From NCBI RefSeq assembly GCF_000756615.1, contig NZ_CP009288.1, positions 1,302,001-1,366,000 of the forward strand: a stretch of 64,000 bases of DNA. The letters are read 5' to 3'. This document shows, piece after piece, positions 44,011 through 52,566 of this stretch. The notes under the pieces were generated by a model, which was not told the DNA's origin, ran no database searches, and saw only the letters and a program-made list of their open reading frames with translations. The stretch is from Paenibacillus durus. GTDB taxonomy: Bacteria; Bacillota; Bacilli; Paenibacillales; Paenibacillaceae. Position 1 is the stretch's first letter. Each line of letters opens with the position of its first letter. A program made the position numbers and the translations under genes.

Positions 44011-44841
44011 CTATGTGGATGAAAGCATGACCTCCTGGTTATACACAGCAGCCGGCGTATGGTTTTGCAGGGACTGATGAGGCAGGTAGTGATTATGCAA
44101 ATGGATATATCCTCCTACACCCTGCCGGGTCTCTCTTGGACTGCCATACTCGTTGATGTAAATTTCGTTGTACTTTAGGCTGCGCCAAAAGCGCTCAATG
44201 ACAATATTGTCTGTCGCTCGGCCCTTCCCGTCCATGCTGATCCGAATCTCCTTTTCCTTGAGCAGATCAATGTACTTGGGACTGGTGAAGTGGCTGCCCT
44301 GGTCGCTGTTCACGATGGACGGAACACGACGGGCCAAGGCGCGTTTCATGGTTTCCAGGACAAAGTCAATTTCCAGACTTTGATCCAGTTGCCAGTCCAC
44401 AATGAAGCGCGAATACCAGTCCATGACGGCATACAGATACATCCAGCCCTGTTTCATGCGGATATAGGTAATATCGACACTCCAGACCTGATCCGGCGCT
44501 GTAATCGGCAGCTTACGCAGCAGGTACGGGTAGATCCGGTGCTGTAGGTCTCGCTTACTCAGGTTAGGACCGGGGAAGATCGCCATGATCCCCATTTCCC
44601 GCATATACCGCCGTACGGTGTTGGGATGAATAGCATCCCCTTCCCGGTTCATGATGGCCGCAATCGTCCGGTAACCCATAAACGAATGGCGGGTGTAAAG
44701 CTCGTCAATCCGGTGCTTGAGGCGAATTTCCTCCGGGGAGGGAGGGACCGGCTTGTAATACAGGCTGGAACGATTCAGGCTGAGCAAGTCCGCCTGCGTT
44801 TGAATGGAAAGTTCAGCGTTCCCATACTCGACGAGGAGCAA
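44011..44841 (-). CDS. IS3-family transposase OrfB
   Basis: 276 residues as a separate frame. HTH_21 region (S-L-Y-Y-K, G-Y-R-T-I), then the rve integrase core with D-Q-V-W-S-V-D-I-T-Y-I, A-V-M-D-W-Y-S-R, N-S-D-Q-G-S-H-F-T-S and the downstream Glu in V-I-E-R-F-W-R-S-L-K-Y: the D-D-E triad is complete. It is made as an OrfAB fusion by frameshifting at the A-run in OrfA. It looks intact. Confidence 0.92.
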   Translation of the reverse strand: MLLVEYGNAELSIQTQADLLSLNRSSLYYKPVPPSPEEIRLKHRIDELYTRHSFMGYRTIAAIMNREGDAIHPNTVRRYMREMGIMAIFPGPNLSKRDLQHRIYPYLLRKLPITAPDQVWSVDITYIRMKQGWMYLYAVMDWYSRFIVDWQLDQSLEIDFVLETMKRALARRVPSIVNSDQGSHFTSPKYIDLLKEKEIRISMDGKGRATDNIVIERFWRSLKYNEIYINEYGSPRETRQGVGGYIHLHNHYLPHQSLQNHTPAAVYNQEVMLSST

Positions 44842-44860
44842 CCGTTCGGCACGGCTGAGA

Positions 44861-45154
44861 TTATCGGCCAGATTTTTTTTTGAGCCACGACAATTGGGTG
44901 GTCAGTTTACCCACTTCGGCGTAGAGGTCTTCGATCTGCTGCTCGTATTCTTTTTTCATCTTCGTGATCCCTTTCCGGTCGTCTACAAAGAGCTGAGCCA
45001 GATTTTGAGTCGCTTCATTCTTCCAGCGATTTAACACATTGGGATGGATTCCTTCTTCCGAAGCCAGCTGCGAAATGGACTTTTCTTCTCTTAGAATCTC
45101 CAGTACAATTCGTGCTTTTTCTTCCGGCGTGAATGTTCGTCTTGATGTTGGCAC
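44861..45154 (-). CDS. IS3-family transposase OrfA
   Basis: 97 residues: HTH (F-T-P-E-E-K-A-R-I-V-L-E-I-L, S-I-S-Q-L-A-S-E-E-G-I, V-L-N-R-W-K-N-E) and a C-terminal leucine-zipper-like helix. It ends W-L-K-K-K-S-G-R. The AAAAAAAA coding for Lys-Lys-Lys is the probable programmed -1 frameshift site leading into OrfB. RBS AAGGAG. Confidence 0.9.
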   Translation of the reverse strand: MPTSRRTFTPEEKARIVLEILREEKSISQLASEEGIHPNVLNRWKNEATQNLAQLFVDDRKGITKMKKEYEQQIEDLYAEVGKLTTQLSWLKKKSGR

Positions 45155-45206
45155 AACTAAGAATCTCCTTTTTTGCTGTCTAGATTCTATGTAGCATTAT
45201 ACTACA

Positions 45207-45683
45207 GGAACTTGCCGACGAACGATACATCCGTGGCAGCCCGGCGCGCCGCCGGAAACTGCTGTAATCCTGGAAGCATAGGAGAGGGATGAGCCGGGCA
45301 GACAGAAGCGGCCCAGAAGATAAGGAGAAAGGACATCATGAAAAGGTAGAAGGTGGGTTGTGGCTCAGTCGATTCATCTTGCTAGAGCATCGCTCAGGCA
45401 TACTGGATGATTAACGGTAGCAGGAGCGCCGTGGCAAGCCGGAGATAGACTAGCAGGAATGAGGACTGATTTTTAAGCCCTCGCGGGGTCGAAGAAAGAC
45501 AGCGGGGAGATTACCATTAATATGTTCGACCAGTTTGGGGACCGCCCCTACTGTCGGTGTCGTGGTAGCCATAAACCAGCACATCCAGTAGATAAAGCTC
45601 AGGTTGCCGGAATGGATATGGGTACCAGAAATTGGAAGCCTCAGTACATAAGATAGCCCCCAGAGTTTCCCTGGGAGCTATCC
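45207..45683. other. Unassigned 477-bp stretch with a gene-tail fragment
   Basis: The first 57 bases after the IS3 end read, on the plus strand, E-L-A-D-E-R-Y-I-R-G-S-P-A-R-R-R-K-L-L then TAA, apparently the tail of a gene cut by the IS. The following ~400 bases are GC-richer than the surrounding island and contain no RBS-backed gene. A hairpin GATAGCCCCCAG/CTGGGAGCTATC at ~45652-45684 could terminate the minus-strand gene next door. Confidence 0.4.
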
Positions 45684-46247
45684 TTATTTAATGACATATT
45701 GACCTGCAGCCTTATATTTATTGGTTTTAGCATTCCATGTGAAAATTCCTTCCGCTAAATCCCAGCCACCTTCGTTACGATATTTCTTCCAGTATTGATG
45801 AATTCTTCCCTTATTATCGATCTCAACACCTTGATCCCCCATTAATCCCAGACATTTTTGTAATGTTCCGTTTTTTAGCCGGTAAACGTATAGTTGTGTG
45901 TTCGAGGGAAAGTAATTAAAGGCGACGGCTATATGTTTCTCCGCTTTCGATGCAGAAAATACTTGAATGCTTGGATCATCCAATCCCTCGTCACTTATAA
46001 TTCCAGTGTTAATGAGAACAATTACACCTTTAGAATTAACTAAAAAGAGATTCCCCGATTTAGTGAGAATGATACTTTCACTTTTTTTATCGTAATTAAG
46101 ATCCGTCGTTTTAATGATTTGTATTACTTCACTAGGATACTTCTTCTTTAGAATATCTGTAGCGCTTTGAGGAGCAGCATTAATTGAAATAGGAAATAGA
46201 ATTAACAACAAAGAAATGCTAATTAGTGAAATAGTTATTTTTCTCAT
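45684..46247 (-). CDS. Secreted protein of unknown function
   Basis: 187 residues with a Sec signal peptide (LISISLLLILFPISINA-A). The mature part has alternating beta-strand character (E-S-I-I-L-T-K-S-G-N-L-F-L-V-N-S-K-G-V-I-V-L, K-H-I-A-V-A-F-N-Y, Q-L-Y-V-Y-R-L-K-N-G), which suggests a few beta-propeller or FG-GAP-like blades. No family assigned. It starts 24 bases after the nuclease stop, so the two may share a message. Confidence 0.65.
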   Translation of the reverse strand: MRKITISLISISLLLILFPISINAAPQSATDILKKKYPSEVIQIIKTTDLNYDKKSESIILTKSGNLFLVNSKGVIVLINTGIISDEGLDDPSIQVFSASKAEKHIAVAFNYFPSNTQLYVYRLKNGTLQKCLGLMGDQGVEIDNKGRIHQYWKKYRNEGGWDLAEGIFTWNAKTNKYKAAGQYVIK

Positions 46248-46271
46248 ATAACTTTCCCCACCCTTAATGAA

Positions 46272-47537
46272 TTATTTTTCACAAGCCACTCCGTCACCAT
46301 CACGATCAAGTTTACGGGAGTAACCAGGTTCGCCAGCATAAATCGGAGCAGCCCCCGCATTCCTTACAGCAGTGCAATTCTTGTAATAGACATTATCGGT
46401 TTGTGGCTCGGTGATTGTTTGTTCAGAGCCCGAATCTGTGGAAGAACTTGAAGAAGAGCTGGTTTCACAAGCGATACCGTCTCCATCTCGATCAAGCGCG
46501 CTTCGATAACCTGGATCACCTTTGTAGAGAGGATCTGCGCCGGCCGCTCGCACAGCGGTGCAATTTTTGTAGTAAACCGCTTCAATAGACGGCTTTGTGG
46601 TTACCGGCTTAGTAGAAGGTTTAGCCGTAGCAGCAGGCATTGGTGAAGGTTTGGCCGTACCGATTGCCTTGGGCGAAGCTTTCGCAACAACGACGTTATC
46701 GTTAAACCCCGAGTCAGTCGCATAATCCTCAATGCTCCAGATCCCTAGCGTCGTCTCCTGAGCTTTCTTCTGAATCGCCCGGAACTGATCAACATACTTC
46801 ACATTCGGCGGAAAGACGGCTACCCTTGCATAACCTTTCTCCAGCAACAGCTCATTAACCATCCTATCTCCGAGGTAGGCGTAGGCGAACAGCCGGCCAT
46901 ATTTATCTCGTTCAGATACATCGAGTTCCAGTTTAACCGTTTTGCCTGTTAGAAGCTTTGTCGTAAAGGTACTTGCTTCGGGACCGAAAGGTTGAACCGG
47001 CTTGTCCGGGTGTTTGGTCTCTGGTGTGTCGACCAGAATCAGCCGGACCTTTTCTTTTGACCCGTTTTTAAGCTTTACCGTGAACGTATCTCCAGCGGTT
47101 ACGGAAACCACCTGTGCTTCAATAAATTTGGTGGAGTTGGCGGATATTGATGGAGTCCTTTCCACGTTCTTGGCAGCATCATATGTAATTACAGAGGTAG
47201 CGAGGACGTTATCATTATTTCGAGCCTGCTGCTCATCAAAAACTTGTTCAAGAGGAGATTTAGTTGTAGCTGCCATAGAAATAAACAAAATAAAGGAAAG
47301 GACGGTTGACCCTAAGCAATATAATGAGACAATCTTTCGGGTTTTCCTTGAAGAATCGCCCCAACGGAGTACAAGGGATGGCTTTATTAATCCAACAAGC
47401 CAGGCAACAAAGAAGAAAAGTGTCAACAAGAAAAAGTTAACCGCCAGAGCTTCACTAAAAGGTATTCCAGAGAATATTGCGATTTCGATCAATAGGAGAA
47501 AACCCATTGCAACTAAGGACCTTTTTGACTTGAACAT
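46272..47537 (-). CDS. Membrane-anchored thermonuclease with two Excalibur domains
   Basis: 421 residues from the ATG at 47537; AGGAGG is 13 bases upstream, slightly far. Three N-terminal membrane helices (~8-95), then a staphylococcal-nuclease domain (~125-265) with V-D-T-P-E-T-K, D-K-Y-G-R-L-F-A-Y-A-Y and L-L-L-E-K-G-Y-A-R-V, supplying the Asp, Glu and two Arg of the active site. A Ser/Thr/Pro/Lys linker leads to two Excalibur Ca-binding domains, Y-Y-K-N-C-T-A-V-R ... D-R-D-G-D-G-x-A-C-E, at ~335-370 and ~385-421. It should cut DNA or RNA outside the cell, tethered at the membrane. Confidence 0.88.
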   Translation of the reverse strand: MFKSKRSLVAMGFLLLIEIAIFSGIPFSEALAVNFFLLTLFFFVAWLVGLIKPSLVLRWGDSSRKTRKIVSLYCLGSTVLSFILFISMAATTKSPLEQVFDEQQARNNDNVLATSVITYDAAKNVERTPSISANSTKFIEAQVVSVTAGDTFTVKLKNGSKEKVRLILVDTPETKHPDKPVQPFGPEASTFTTKLLTGKTVKLELDVSERDKYGRLFAYAYLGDRMVNELLLEKGYARVAVFPPNVKYVDQFRAIQKKAQETTLGIWSIEDYATDSGFNDNVVVAKASPKAIGTAKPSPMPAATAKPSTKPVTTKPSIEAVYYKNCTAVRAAGADPLYKGDPGYRSALDRDGDGIACETSSSSSSSTDSGSEQTITEPQTDNVYYKNCTAVRNAGAAPIYAGEPGYSRKLDRDGDGVACEK

Positions 47538-47790
47538 CTTTCTATTAATTCCTCCTAGATAGTCAATGAACACATTTTATCAGTAAAAGGAAAAATGTAC
47601 TATAAATTTTGATATTTCCCCTTAACAGTTAAACCATTAAAAGGGTGTTATAATTATATAGTTGCTTGTCTACTAGCCAGAAGAACATTCAAGTTTGACT
47701 ACACTGACTACCACTCCGGAGCATGAATCTCTTAAAGAGCAAAAGTGGGTATGCGTGGTTTATCACAGAGTTACCAATCCCTATTTAAAA

Positions 47791-47835
47791 AATCACGTCA
47801 CCGATTAAAAATCACATTAAAATCACGAAAATCAC
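47791..47835. repeat. AATCAC direct repeats next to attR
   Basis: AATCAC occurs at 47791, 47810, 47821 and 47830 in an A-rich 45-base stretch, about 110 bases inside the right attachment repeat. Short direct repeats there are the usual arrangement for integrase arm or excisionase sites. The rest of 47580-47942 shows nothing recognisable. Confidence 0.45.
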
Positions 47836-47942
47836 AAATAAAGGTCAAACGTAAATATGAACATTCCATCGGAACATATCCATGACCACTAATTTTCGAA
47901 TGGTAACAAACTCAAATAAACACTGATAAAAATGCTGGAAAG

Positions 47943-47961
47943 ATGGGCGGCATGATGTAAT
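47943..47961. other. Attachment site attR
   Basis: Right copy of the 19-bp core, with no groEL coding before it. Excision by recombination with 41286-41304 would leave one intact groEL end. Confidence 0.75.
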
Positions 47962-48034
47962 TAGGCTCATAAAGCCTTATACATCAAGGGTTTCCGTGAG
48001 CGGAAACACCGTTTAACCAAATCAATATTTTTCG

Positions 48035-48066
48035 AGGCCTCTCAGGATTCCCTGGGAGGCCTTTTC
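48035..48066 (+). terminator. Ancestral groEL terminator
   Basis: AGGCCTCTCAGG pairs with CCTGGGAGGCCT (one wobble) and is followed by TTTT. It sits 74 bases past attR with no gene before it on the plus strand, which fits the terminator that followed groEL before island insertion. Confidence 0.75.
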
Positions 48067-48198
48067 GTTGTACCAACATGAATATACTTTTCTAAGGTGA
48101 GCGACATGTCATGAAACATAACATTTTGCAGTGATCTTTTTAACAATCGTTCTACTTTTTTCGACAATAAACATTATAATGTGATTAAAAATAACATA

Positions 48199-48214
48199 AA
48201 ATTGTAGACAATTT
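48199..48214. promoter_or_regulatory. Putative GntR operator 1
   Basis: AAATTGT-AG-ACAATTT, perfect 7-bp arms, 19 bases downstream of a TATAAT (48175-48180). Nearly the same as the dyad at 48321-48338. Confidence 0.65.
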
Positions 48215-48320
48215 CGTTTTCTGTATGTATGATAAGGCTAAATCTACGGGATGAGCGAACGATGAAAGGTTTAAATTGTGCTCACAAGCCGAGAGGAATG
48301 GGGCTCGGGAATCTAATTAA

Positions 48321-48338
48321 ATAATTGTATACAATTAT
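48321..48338. promoter_or_regulatory. Putative GntR operator 2
   Basis: ATAATTGTATACAATTAT is a perfect 18-bp palindrome, with a further ATACAATTATAC half-overlap downstream. TTGTATACAA cores are typical of FadR-type GntR regulators. It lies 54 bases before the gntR start, consistent with autoregulation of the operon. Confidence 0.7.
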
Positions 48339-48392
48339 ACAATTATACTTCTGTAGCGGGAACTAGCAGATTATTGACTAGGAGATGGATTT

Positions 48393-49073
48393 ATGGACAG
48401 TTCTGTTATGAGAACACGCAGGCTATCGAAGGATAATACTTATTTTGCATTAAAACAAAAAATTATTGATAGCGAGCTAAAGCCTGACCAAGTTGTACAT
48501 GAAGAGAATTTGGCAGCTTTGCTCGGAGTAAGCCGCACTCCACTAAGAGAGGCTATTCAAAGGTTGGAGAATGAGGAGTTTCTCGTTCGGCAGCCGAATG
48601 GCAGGTTGAGAGTGGCTTCAGTAACAGTGGAAGAGGTTAAAGAAATATTTCTGATCCGCAGCATGCTGGAAGGGTATATTGCCAAGAGTGCGGCCAAAAA
48701 TGCCACGGATCAAGATATCCAAAATTTAACGGCTATGATTGAAAATATTAAACAATCCTTTCGGTCAGGCAAGAGTCAGGATTTTGTATCCTATGGCTTT
48801 GAATTCCATGATTATTTATCTGAAATGAGTGATCTCAAGACCTTTGTGAAAATCTTGAATCATCTAAGAGATCACGCGCTTCGCTATTGCCGGTTCGTTT
48901 CTCTGCATGGTGATTGGAACACGCAGGCGGATGAAGAACATAACTTTATCTTGCAAATGATAGCCGACAGAAACGAAGACGGGGCGGAAAAAGCGATGCA
49001 GGATCATATATTAAGCAGCTTATCCGCCGCACTAGAGAGAATCCAAGGAATTCAAGCAAACAGAGAGGATTGA
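48393..49073 (+). CDS. GntR family (FadR/FCD) transcriptional regulator
   Basis: 226 residues. N-terminal GntR winged helix (residues ~15-80: L-K-Q-K-I-I-D-S-E-L-K-P, L-G-V-S-R-T-P-L-R-E-A-I-Q-R-L) and a C-terminal FCD all-helical ligand domain (~90-215) with the metal-binding Asp/His pattern F-H-D-Y-L and E-E-H-N-F-I. It starts at an ATG with TAGGAGATG upstream. It heads a nine-gene unit for amino-acid-like compound uptake and metabolism. Two palindromes upstream fit its family's operator. FCD ligands are usually carboxylates or amino acids. Confidence 0.9.
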   Translation: MDSSVMRTRRLSKDNTYFALKQKIIDSELKPDQVVHEENLAALLGVSRTPLREAIQRLENEEFLVRQPNGRLRVASVTVEEVKEIFLIRSMLEGYIAKSAAKNATDQDIQNLTAMIENIKQSFRSGKSQDFVSYGFEFHDYLSEMSDLKTFVKILNHLRDHALRYCRFVSLHGDWNTQADEEHNFILQMIADRNEDGAEKAMQDHILSSLSAALERIQGIQANRED

Positions 49074-49080
49074 GTTTGAT

Positions 49081-50295
49081 ATGAAGACAGAATGGAGTAT
49101 GGACACGAAGATTATTCATGAAAGCCAGTTTCCGGACCCTCACACGGGCGCCATCTCTCAAAGCATCATACCTGCAGTCGCCTATGCTTTCCCTGATGCG
49201 GAAACAGCGGCGGCCGTTGTAGCTGGCGAGGAAGAAGGCGTTTATTACGGCAGATACGGAAACCCTACTTCCCGCACATTGGAGATGAAGATAGCGGCAC
49301 TGGAAGGCGGAGAAGATGCTTTAGGAGTTTCCAGCGGAATGGCGGCCATCTCCATTGCTCTTCTCGGCTTCTTGAAGCATGGCGATCATGTCCTGGTGAC
49401 CAAGGATGTGTATGGCGGTACCTATAACTTCCTGACTTCTTTGGCGCCAAGGTTTGGCATACAATTTGATTTTATCGATTGTACTGACCCAGATTCAATG
49501 ATTAAGACGATTAAGCCAAATACAAAAGCAGTGTATATCGAAACTCCTTCTAATCCAAGATTGACCATTCTTGATATCAGAAAAATCTCGGAAGTCTGCA
49601 AATCGTATCAGCTCCCCGTCATTGTCGATAACACCTTTATGAGCCCTTGCTTGCAGAAGCCTTTGGAGCTTGGAGCGGATGTAGTGGTACACAGCGCTAC
49701 TAAATATATTAATGGTCACGGGGATGTCTTGGCTGGATTTATTGTAGGGAAAAAAGACACCATCCAGTTCATGAGAAAGAAACTGATGGGCGATCTGGGG
49801 CAAAATTTGAATGCTTGGGACGCATTCTTAATTTTAAGAGGAATGAAGACCATGGCCTTGCGGGTAGAAAGACATTGCAGCAACGCCCAGAAAATTGCCG
49901 AATACCTTGAGTCTCATCCTTTCATTGATAAAGTCTTTTATCCGGGCTTGGCGTCACATCCTCAACATGAGCTGGCCAAACAGCAAATGAAGGGTATGGG
50001 GGGGATTGTTTCTTTTGAAGTCAAGGGAGGCTTAATTGAAGGGAAAAAATTAATCAACTCGCTGAAATTAGCGATGATTTCATTCAGCTTGGGCGATCCG
50101 GAAACCTTAGTACAGCACCCGGCCTCAATGACTCATGCTTCCATTCCGCAGGAAGAGCGAATGAAATTTGGGATTACGGATGGATTAATTCGCGTGTCGG
50201 TCGGGCTGGAGGATGCGGATGATATTATAAGCGACTTCGATCAAGCTCTCACCGCCCTTTTCTCTGCTTCAGAAACCAAAATCATAACGAAATAA
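49081..50295 (+). CDS. Cys/Met-metabolism PLP-dependent enzyme (gamma-synthase/lyase family)
   Basis: 404 residues of the cystathionine gamma-synthase/methionine gamma-lyase fold. Y-G-R-Y-G-N-P-T near the N-terminus, S-S-G-M-A-A-I phosphate contact, D-N-T-F-M-S-P aspartate and HSATKYINGHGD with the PLP lysine. Members split or form C-S bonds at the gamma carbon (cystathionine, methionine, O-acylhomoserine); which one cannot be told from motifs. It lies 7 bases after gntR and before an M20 hydrolase and a methionine-type importer, so a sulfur amino acid or S-conjugate is the likely substrate. Confidence 0.9.
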   Translation: MKTEWSMDTKIIHESQFPDPHTGAISQSIIPAVAYAFPDAETAAAVVAGEEEGVYYGRYGNPTSRTLEMKIAALEGGEDALGVSSGMAAISIALLGFLKHGDHVLVTKDVYGGTYNFLTSLAPRFGIQFDFIDCTDPDSMIKTIKPNTKAVYIETPSNPRLTILDIRKISEVCKSYQLPVIVDNTFMSPCLQKPLELGADVVVHSATKYINGHGDVLAGFIVGKKDTIQFMRKKLMGDLGQNLNAWDAFLILRGMKTMALRVERHCSNAQKIAEYLESHPFIDKVFYPGLASHPQHELAKQQMKGMGGIVSFEVKGGLIEGKKLINSLKLAMISFSLGDPETLVQHPASMTHASIPQEERMKFGITDGLIRVSVGLEDADDIISDFDQALTALFSASETKIITK

Positions 50296-50321
50296 TACCG
50301 TAAACATTTAGGAGGAATTCC

Positions 50322-51488
50322 ATGTCCACTAAACAGCCGGATGAGATTGAACAAGCTTTAGGCAGTCAACTGATTGACGTTCGCAGGAACCTTCACCTTG
50401 AGCCTGAATTATCTTATGAAGAGTTTAAAACGACGGAAAAACTGCGGAAATGGCTGACGGACGCCAATATTCGAATATTGAACCTCCCTTTGAAAACGGG
50501 GCTCATTGCAGAAATCGGACGCGGGGCGGGGCCAATTGCAGCCATTCGCTGCGATATCGACGCACTCCCGATTGAAGAGCAGACCGGATTGCCTTTTGCG
50601 TCAGAGGTTCCAGGGAAAATGCATGCATGCGGTCATGATTTTCACACGGCTGTCATTTTAGGCGCCGCATATTTGCTAAAAGCCCGTGAAGCAGAACTGC
50701 CCGGAACGGTTAGAGTATTGTTTCAGCCGGCGGAAGAGACCGGTCACGGGGCCGAAAGTGTTCTGGCGTCGGGAGGGCTTGAAGGAGTAGCTGCCATATT
50801 TGGCCTTCATAACTCGCCGGACTTGCCCACAGGATCATTCGGAACGAGAACCGGAGCTTTAACCGCAGGTGTTGACCGGTTTGAAATTACGGTAAAAGGT
50901 ATCGGGGCTCACGCCGCAACTCCGGAGAATGGCGTGGATTCCATCGTAACTGCGGCTCAAATCATTACGGCGCTTCAGACGATTGTCAGCCGCCAGAACA
51001 GCGCCGGGGAGCCGGTTGTTCTAAGTGTCACTAGAATAAATGGCGGCTTCACCTGGAATGTACTGCCGGAGATGGTTGAACTGGAGGGCACCGTCCGAAC
51101 GCATAATGAAGAGATTCGCCGCACAATCCCGGTCAAAATGACGCAAATCATCGAAGGAATTGCTGCGGCAGCCGGGGCGGAGGCCAAGCTGCATTGGTAT
51201 CCAGGCCCGCCCGCAACGATCAATGACGGATACTGGGCTGATTTTACCAAAGAGATTGCGAAGCAGGCAGGGTATGAGGTGCATGATATCGCTCCGCAAA
51301 TGGGAGGTGAAGACTTCTCATTGTATCTGCAGAAGATACCGGGTGCTTTTGTGAATATTGGAACCGGTCCTGCGTATGCGCTGCATCATCCGCGTTTCGA
51401 TGTAGATGAGGCCGCATTATTGCCGGCTGCTGAGTATTTTGCATTATTGGCTGAGCAAGCGTTGGTGAAGCTGAAGGAGAAAGGTTAG
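50322..51488 (+). CDS. M20 family amidohydrolase (N-acyl amino acid hydrolase type)
   Basis: 388 residues. Metal-binding motifs M-H-A-C-G-H-D-F-H at ~residue 102, F-Q-P-A-E-E-T-G-H-G-A at ~140, F-G-L-H-N-S at ~165 and the late M-G-G-E-D-F-S-L-Y-L at ~330. The dimerisation lid domain lies at ~185-295. The family frees amino acids from N-acetyl, N-benzoyl or similar conjugates. RBS AGGAGGA. Within this operon it probably deacylates the imported compound before the PLP enzyme acts. Confidence 0.9.
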   Translation: MSTKQPDEIEQALGSQLIDVRRNLHLEPELSYEEFKTTEKLRKWLTDANIRILNLPLKTGLIAEIGRGAGPIAAIRCDIDALPIEEQTGLPFASEVPGKMHACGHDFHTAVILGAAYLLKAREAELPGTVRVLFQPAEETGHGAESVLASGGLEGVAAIFGLHNSPDLPTGSFGTRTGALTAGVDRFEITVKGIGAHAATPENGVDSIVTAAQIITALQTIVSRQNSAGEPVVLSVTRINGGFTWNVLPEMVELEGTVRTHNEEIRRTIPVKMTQIIEGIAAAAGAEAKLHWYPGPPATINDGYWADFTKEIAKQAGYEVHDIAPQMGGEDFSLYLQKIPGAFVNIGTGPAYALHHPRFDVDEAALLPAAEYFALLAEQALVKLKEKG

Positions 51489-51522
51489 CCCCAAATCCGA
51501 TAATGAAATGAGAGGAATGTAT

Positions 51523-52566
51523 ATGATTGAATTAAAGGATGTCGGTAAAACATACACCCGCAAAGGGATCTCGAATGAGGCCTTGAAGGAAATTAATCTA
51601 AAGGTTGAGAAAGGCGATATATTTGGGGTTATCGGCTATAGCGGTGCGGGAAAGAGTACACTGATTCGTTTGGTCAATTATTTGGAAAGACCGACGAAAG
51701 GACAGGTTTTTGTGGACGGGCATGATTTAGGTAAATACAGCGTTAAAGAGCTGCGTGCCGCCAAAAAAAACATCGGCATGATCTTTCAGCATTTCAACCT
51801 GCTCGAATCGAAAAAAGTATTTGATAACGTGGCCATTCCCCTCATTTTGTTGAAGAAGAATAAAGACGAAATTCGCCAGCGTGTGCTGGAGCTGCTGGAG
51901 TTTGTTGGATTAGGCGACAAAGCGGGCAGCTATCCGAGTGAATTGTCAGGCGGACAGAAGCAGCGGGTCGGAATTGCCAGAGCGCTTGCCTCGAACCCCT
52001 CCATTCTCCTTTGCGATGAAGCGACGTCAGCGCTCGACCCGCAGACCACGCGCTCTATTTTGCAGCTTTTGAAAAAAATCAATGCAGAATACAATATCAC
52101 AGTTATGATCATCACCCATGAAATGTCAGTCATTCAGGAGATTTGCAACAAGGTGGCGGTCATGGAGCAAGGACGGATTATCGAGCAAGGAAGCGTTCTG
52201 GAGGTATTCGGACATCCGCAGCATCCGACCACGCAAAATTTTGTGAAGACCGTTATTCAAAACAGCATCACAAGCAGCGTGCAAAAATCTATAAAAACAG
52301 AACCGGGCAGCGGCATTTACAAACTGGAATTTGTCGGGCAAACCGCTTCGGAGCCCATCCTGTATCAAATGATTCGTTCCTATGATGTGCAGGTCAACAT
52401 TTTATTTGCCAATATGACTGAGATTCAAGAAACGACCCTCGGGAAGGTGATTGTTCAGTTAAAAGGGGAGACTGCCGAGGTTGATAAAGCCTTGTCTTTC
52501 TTAAAAAGCAGTGGAGTCGGTGTAGAGGAGGTGGAAAAGCATGCTGTCAACTACAGTTACAACTGA
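51523..52566 (+). CDS. metN: Methionine-type ABC importer ATPase MetN
   Basis: 347 residues. Walker A G-Y-S-G-A-G-K-S-T-L at ~40, signature L-S-G-G-Q-K-Q-R-V-G at ~143, Walker B I-L-L-C-D-E-A-T-S-A-L-D. The C-terminal NIL domain (~265-340) senses methionine in MetN. ATG at 51523 after AGAGGA. It works with MetI and MetQ encoded close by. The substrate may be methionine or a related S-compound. Confidence 0.92.
   Translation: MIELKDVGKTYTRKGISNEALKEINLKVEKGDIFGVIGYSGAGKSTLIRLVNYLERPTKGQVFVDGHDLGKYSVKELRAAKKNIGMIFQHFNLLESKKVFDNVAIPLILLKKNKDEIRQRVLELLEFVGLGDKAGSYPSELSGGQKQRVGIARALASNPSILLCDEATSALDPQTTRSILQLLKKINAEYNITVMIITHEMSVIQEICNKVAVMEQGRIIEQGSVLEVFGHPQHPTTQNFVKTVIQNSITSSVQKSIKTEPGSGIYKLEFVGQTASEPILYQMIRSYDVQVNILFANMTEIQETTLGKVIVQLKGETAEVDKALSFLKSSGVGVEEVEKHAVNYSYN

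Larger units (their letters stand above)
43943..45206 (-). mobile_element. IS3-family insertion sequence
   Basis: Two overlapping transposase frames (orfA, orfB) on the minus strand with an A8 slippery run between. Ends are tentative: TGTTGTA at 43943 on the left and the complement of TGTAGTA ending at 45206 on the right form a weak inverted repeat. No target duplication is seen, so one end may have been rearranged. Confidence 0.75.
41286..47961. mobile_element. Genomic island integrated at the groEL 3' end (~6.7 kb)
   Basis: Bounded by an exact 19-bp direct repeat (ATGGGCGGCATGATGTAAT) at 41286-41304 and 47943-47961: the last codons and stop of groEL. Immediately inside the left repeat is a tyrosine recombinase gene pointing toward it. 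Interior gene density is lower and AT content visibly higher than in flanking chromosome. A groEL-type terminator lies just outside the right repeat (48035-48066), as if it once directly followed groEL. The recombinase is truncated and other genes are broken, so the element is probably no longer mobile. Confidence 0.8.

Noticed and set aside
45522..45656. 44-codon frame starting MFDQFGDRPY
   Set aside because: No RBS, no promoter and no recognisable motif; may be chance in an unassigned stretch.
47791..47835. CRISPR or plasmid iterons
   Set aside because: Repeat unit is only 6 bp and spacing is irregular; no cas or rep gene in the window.
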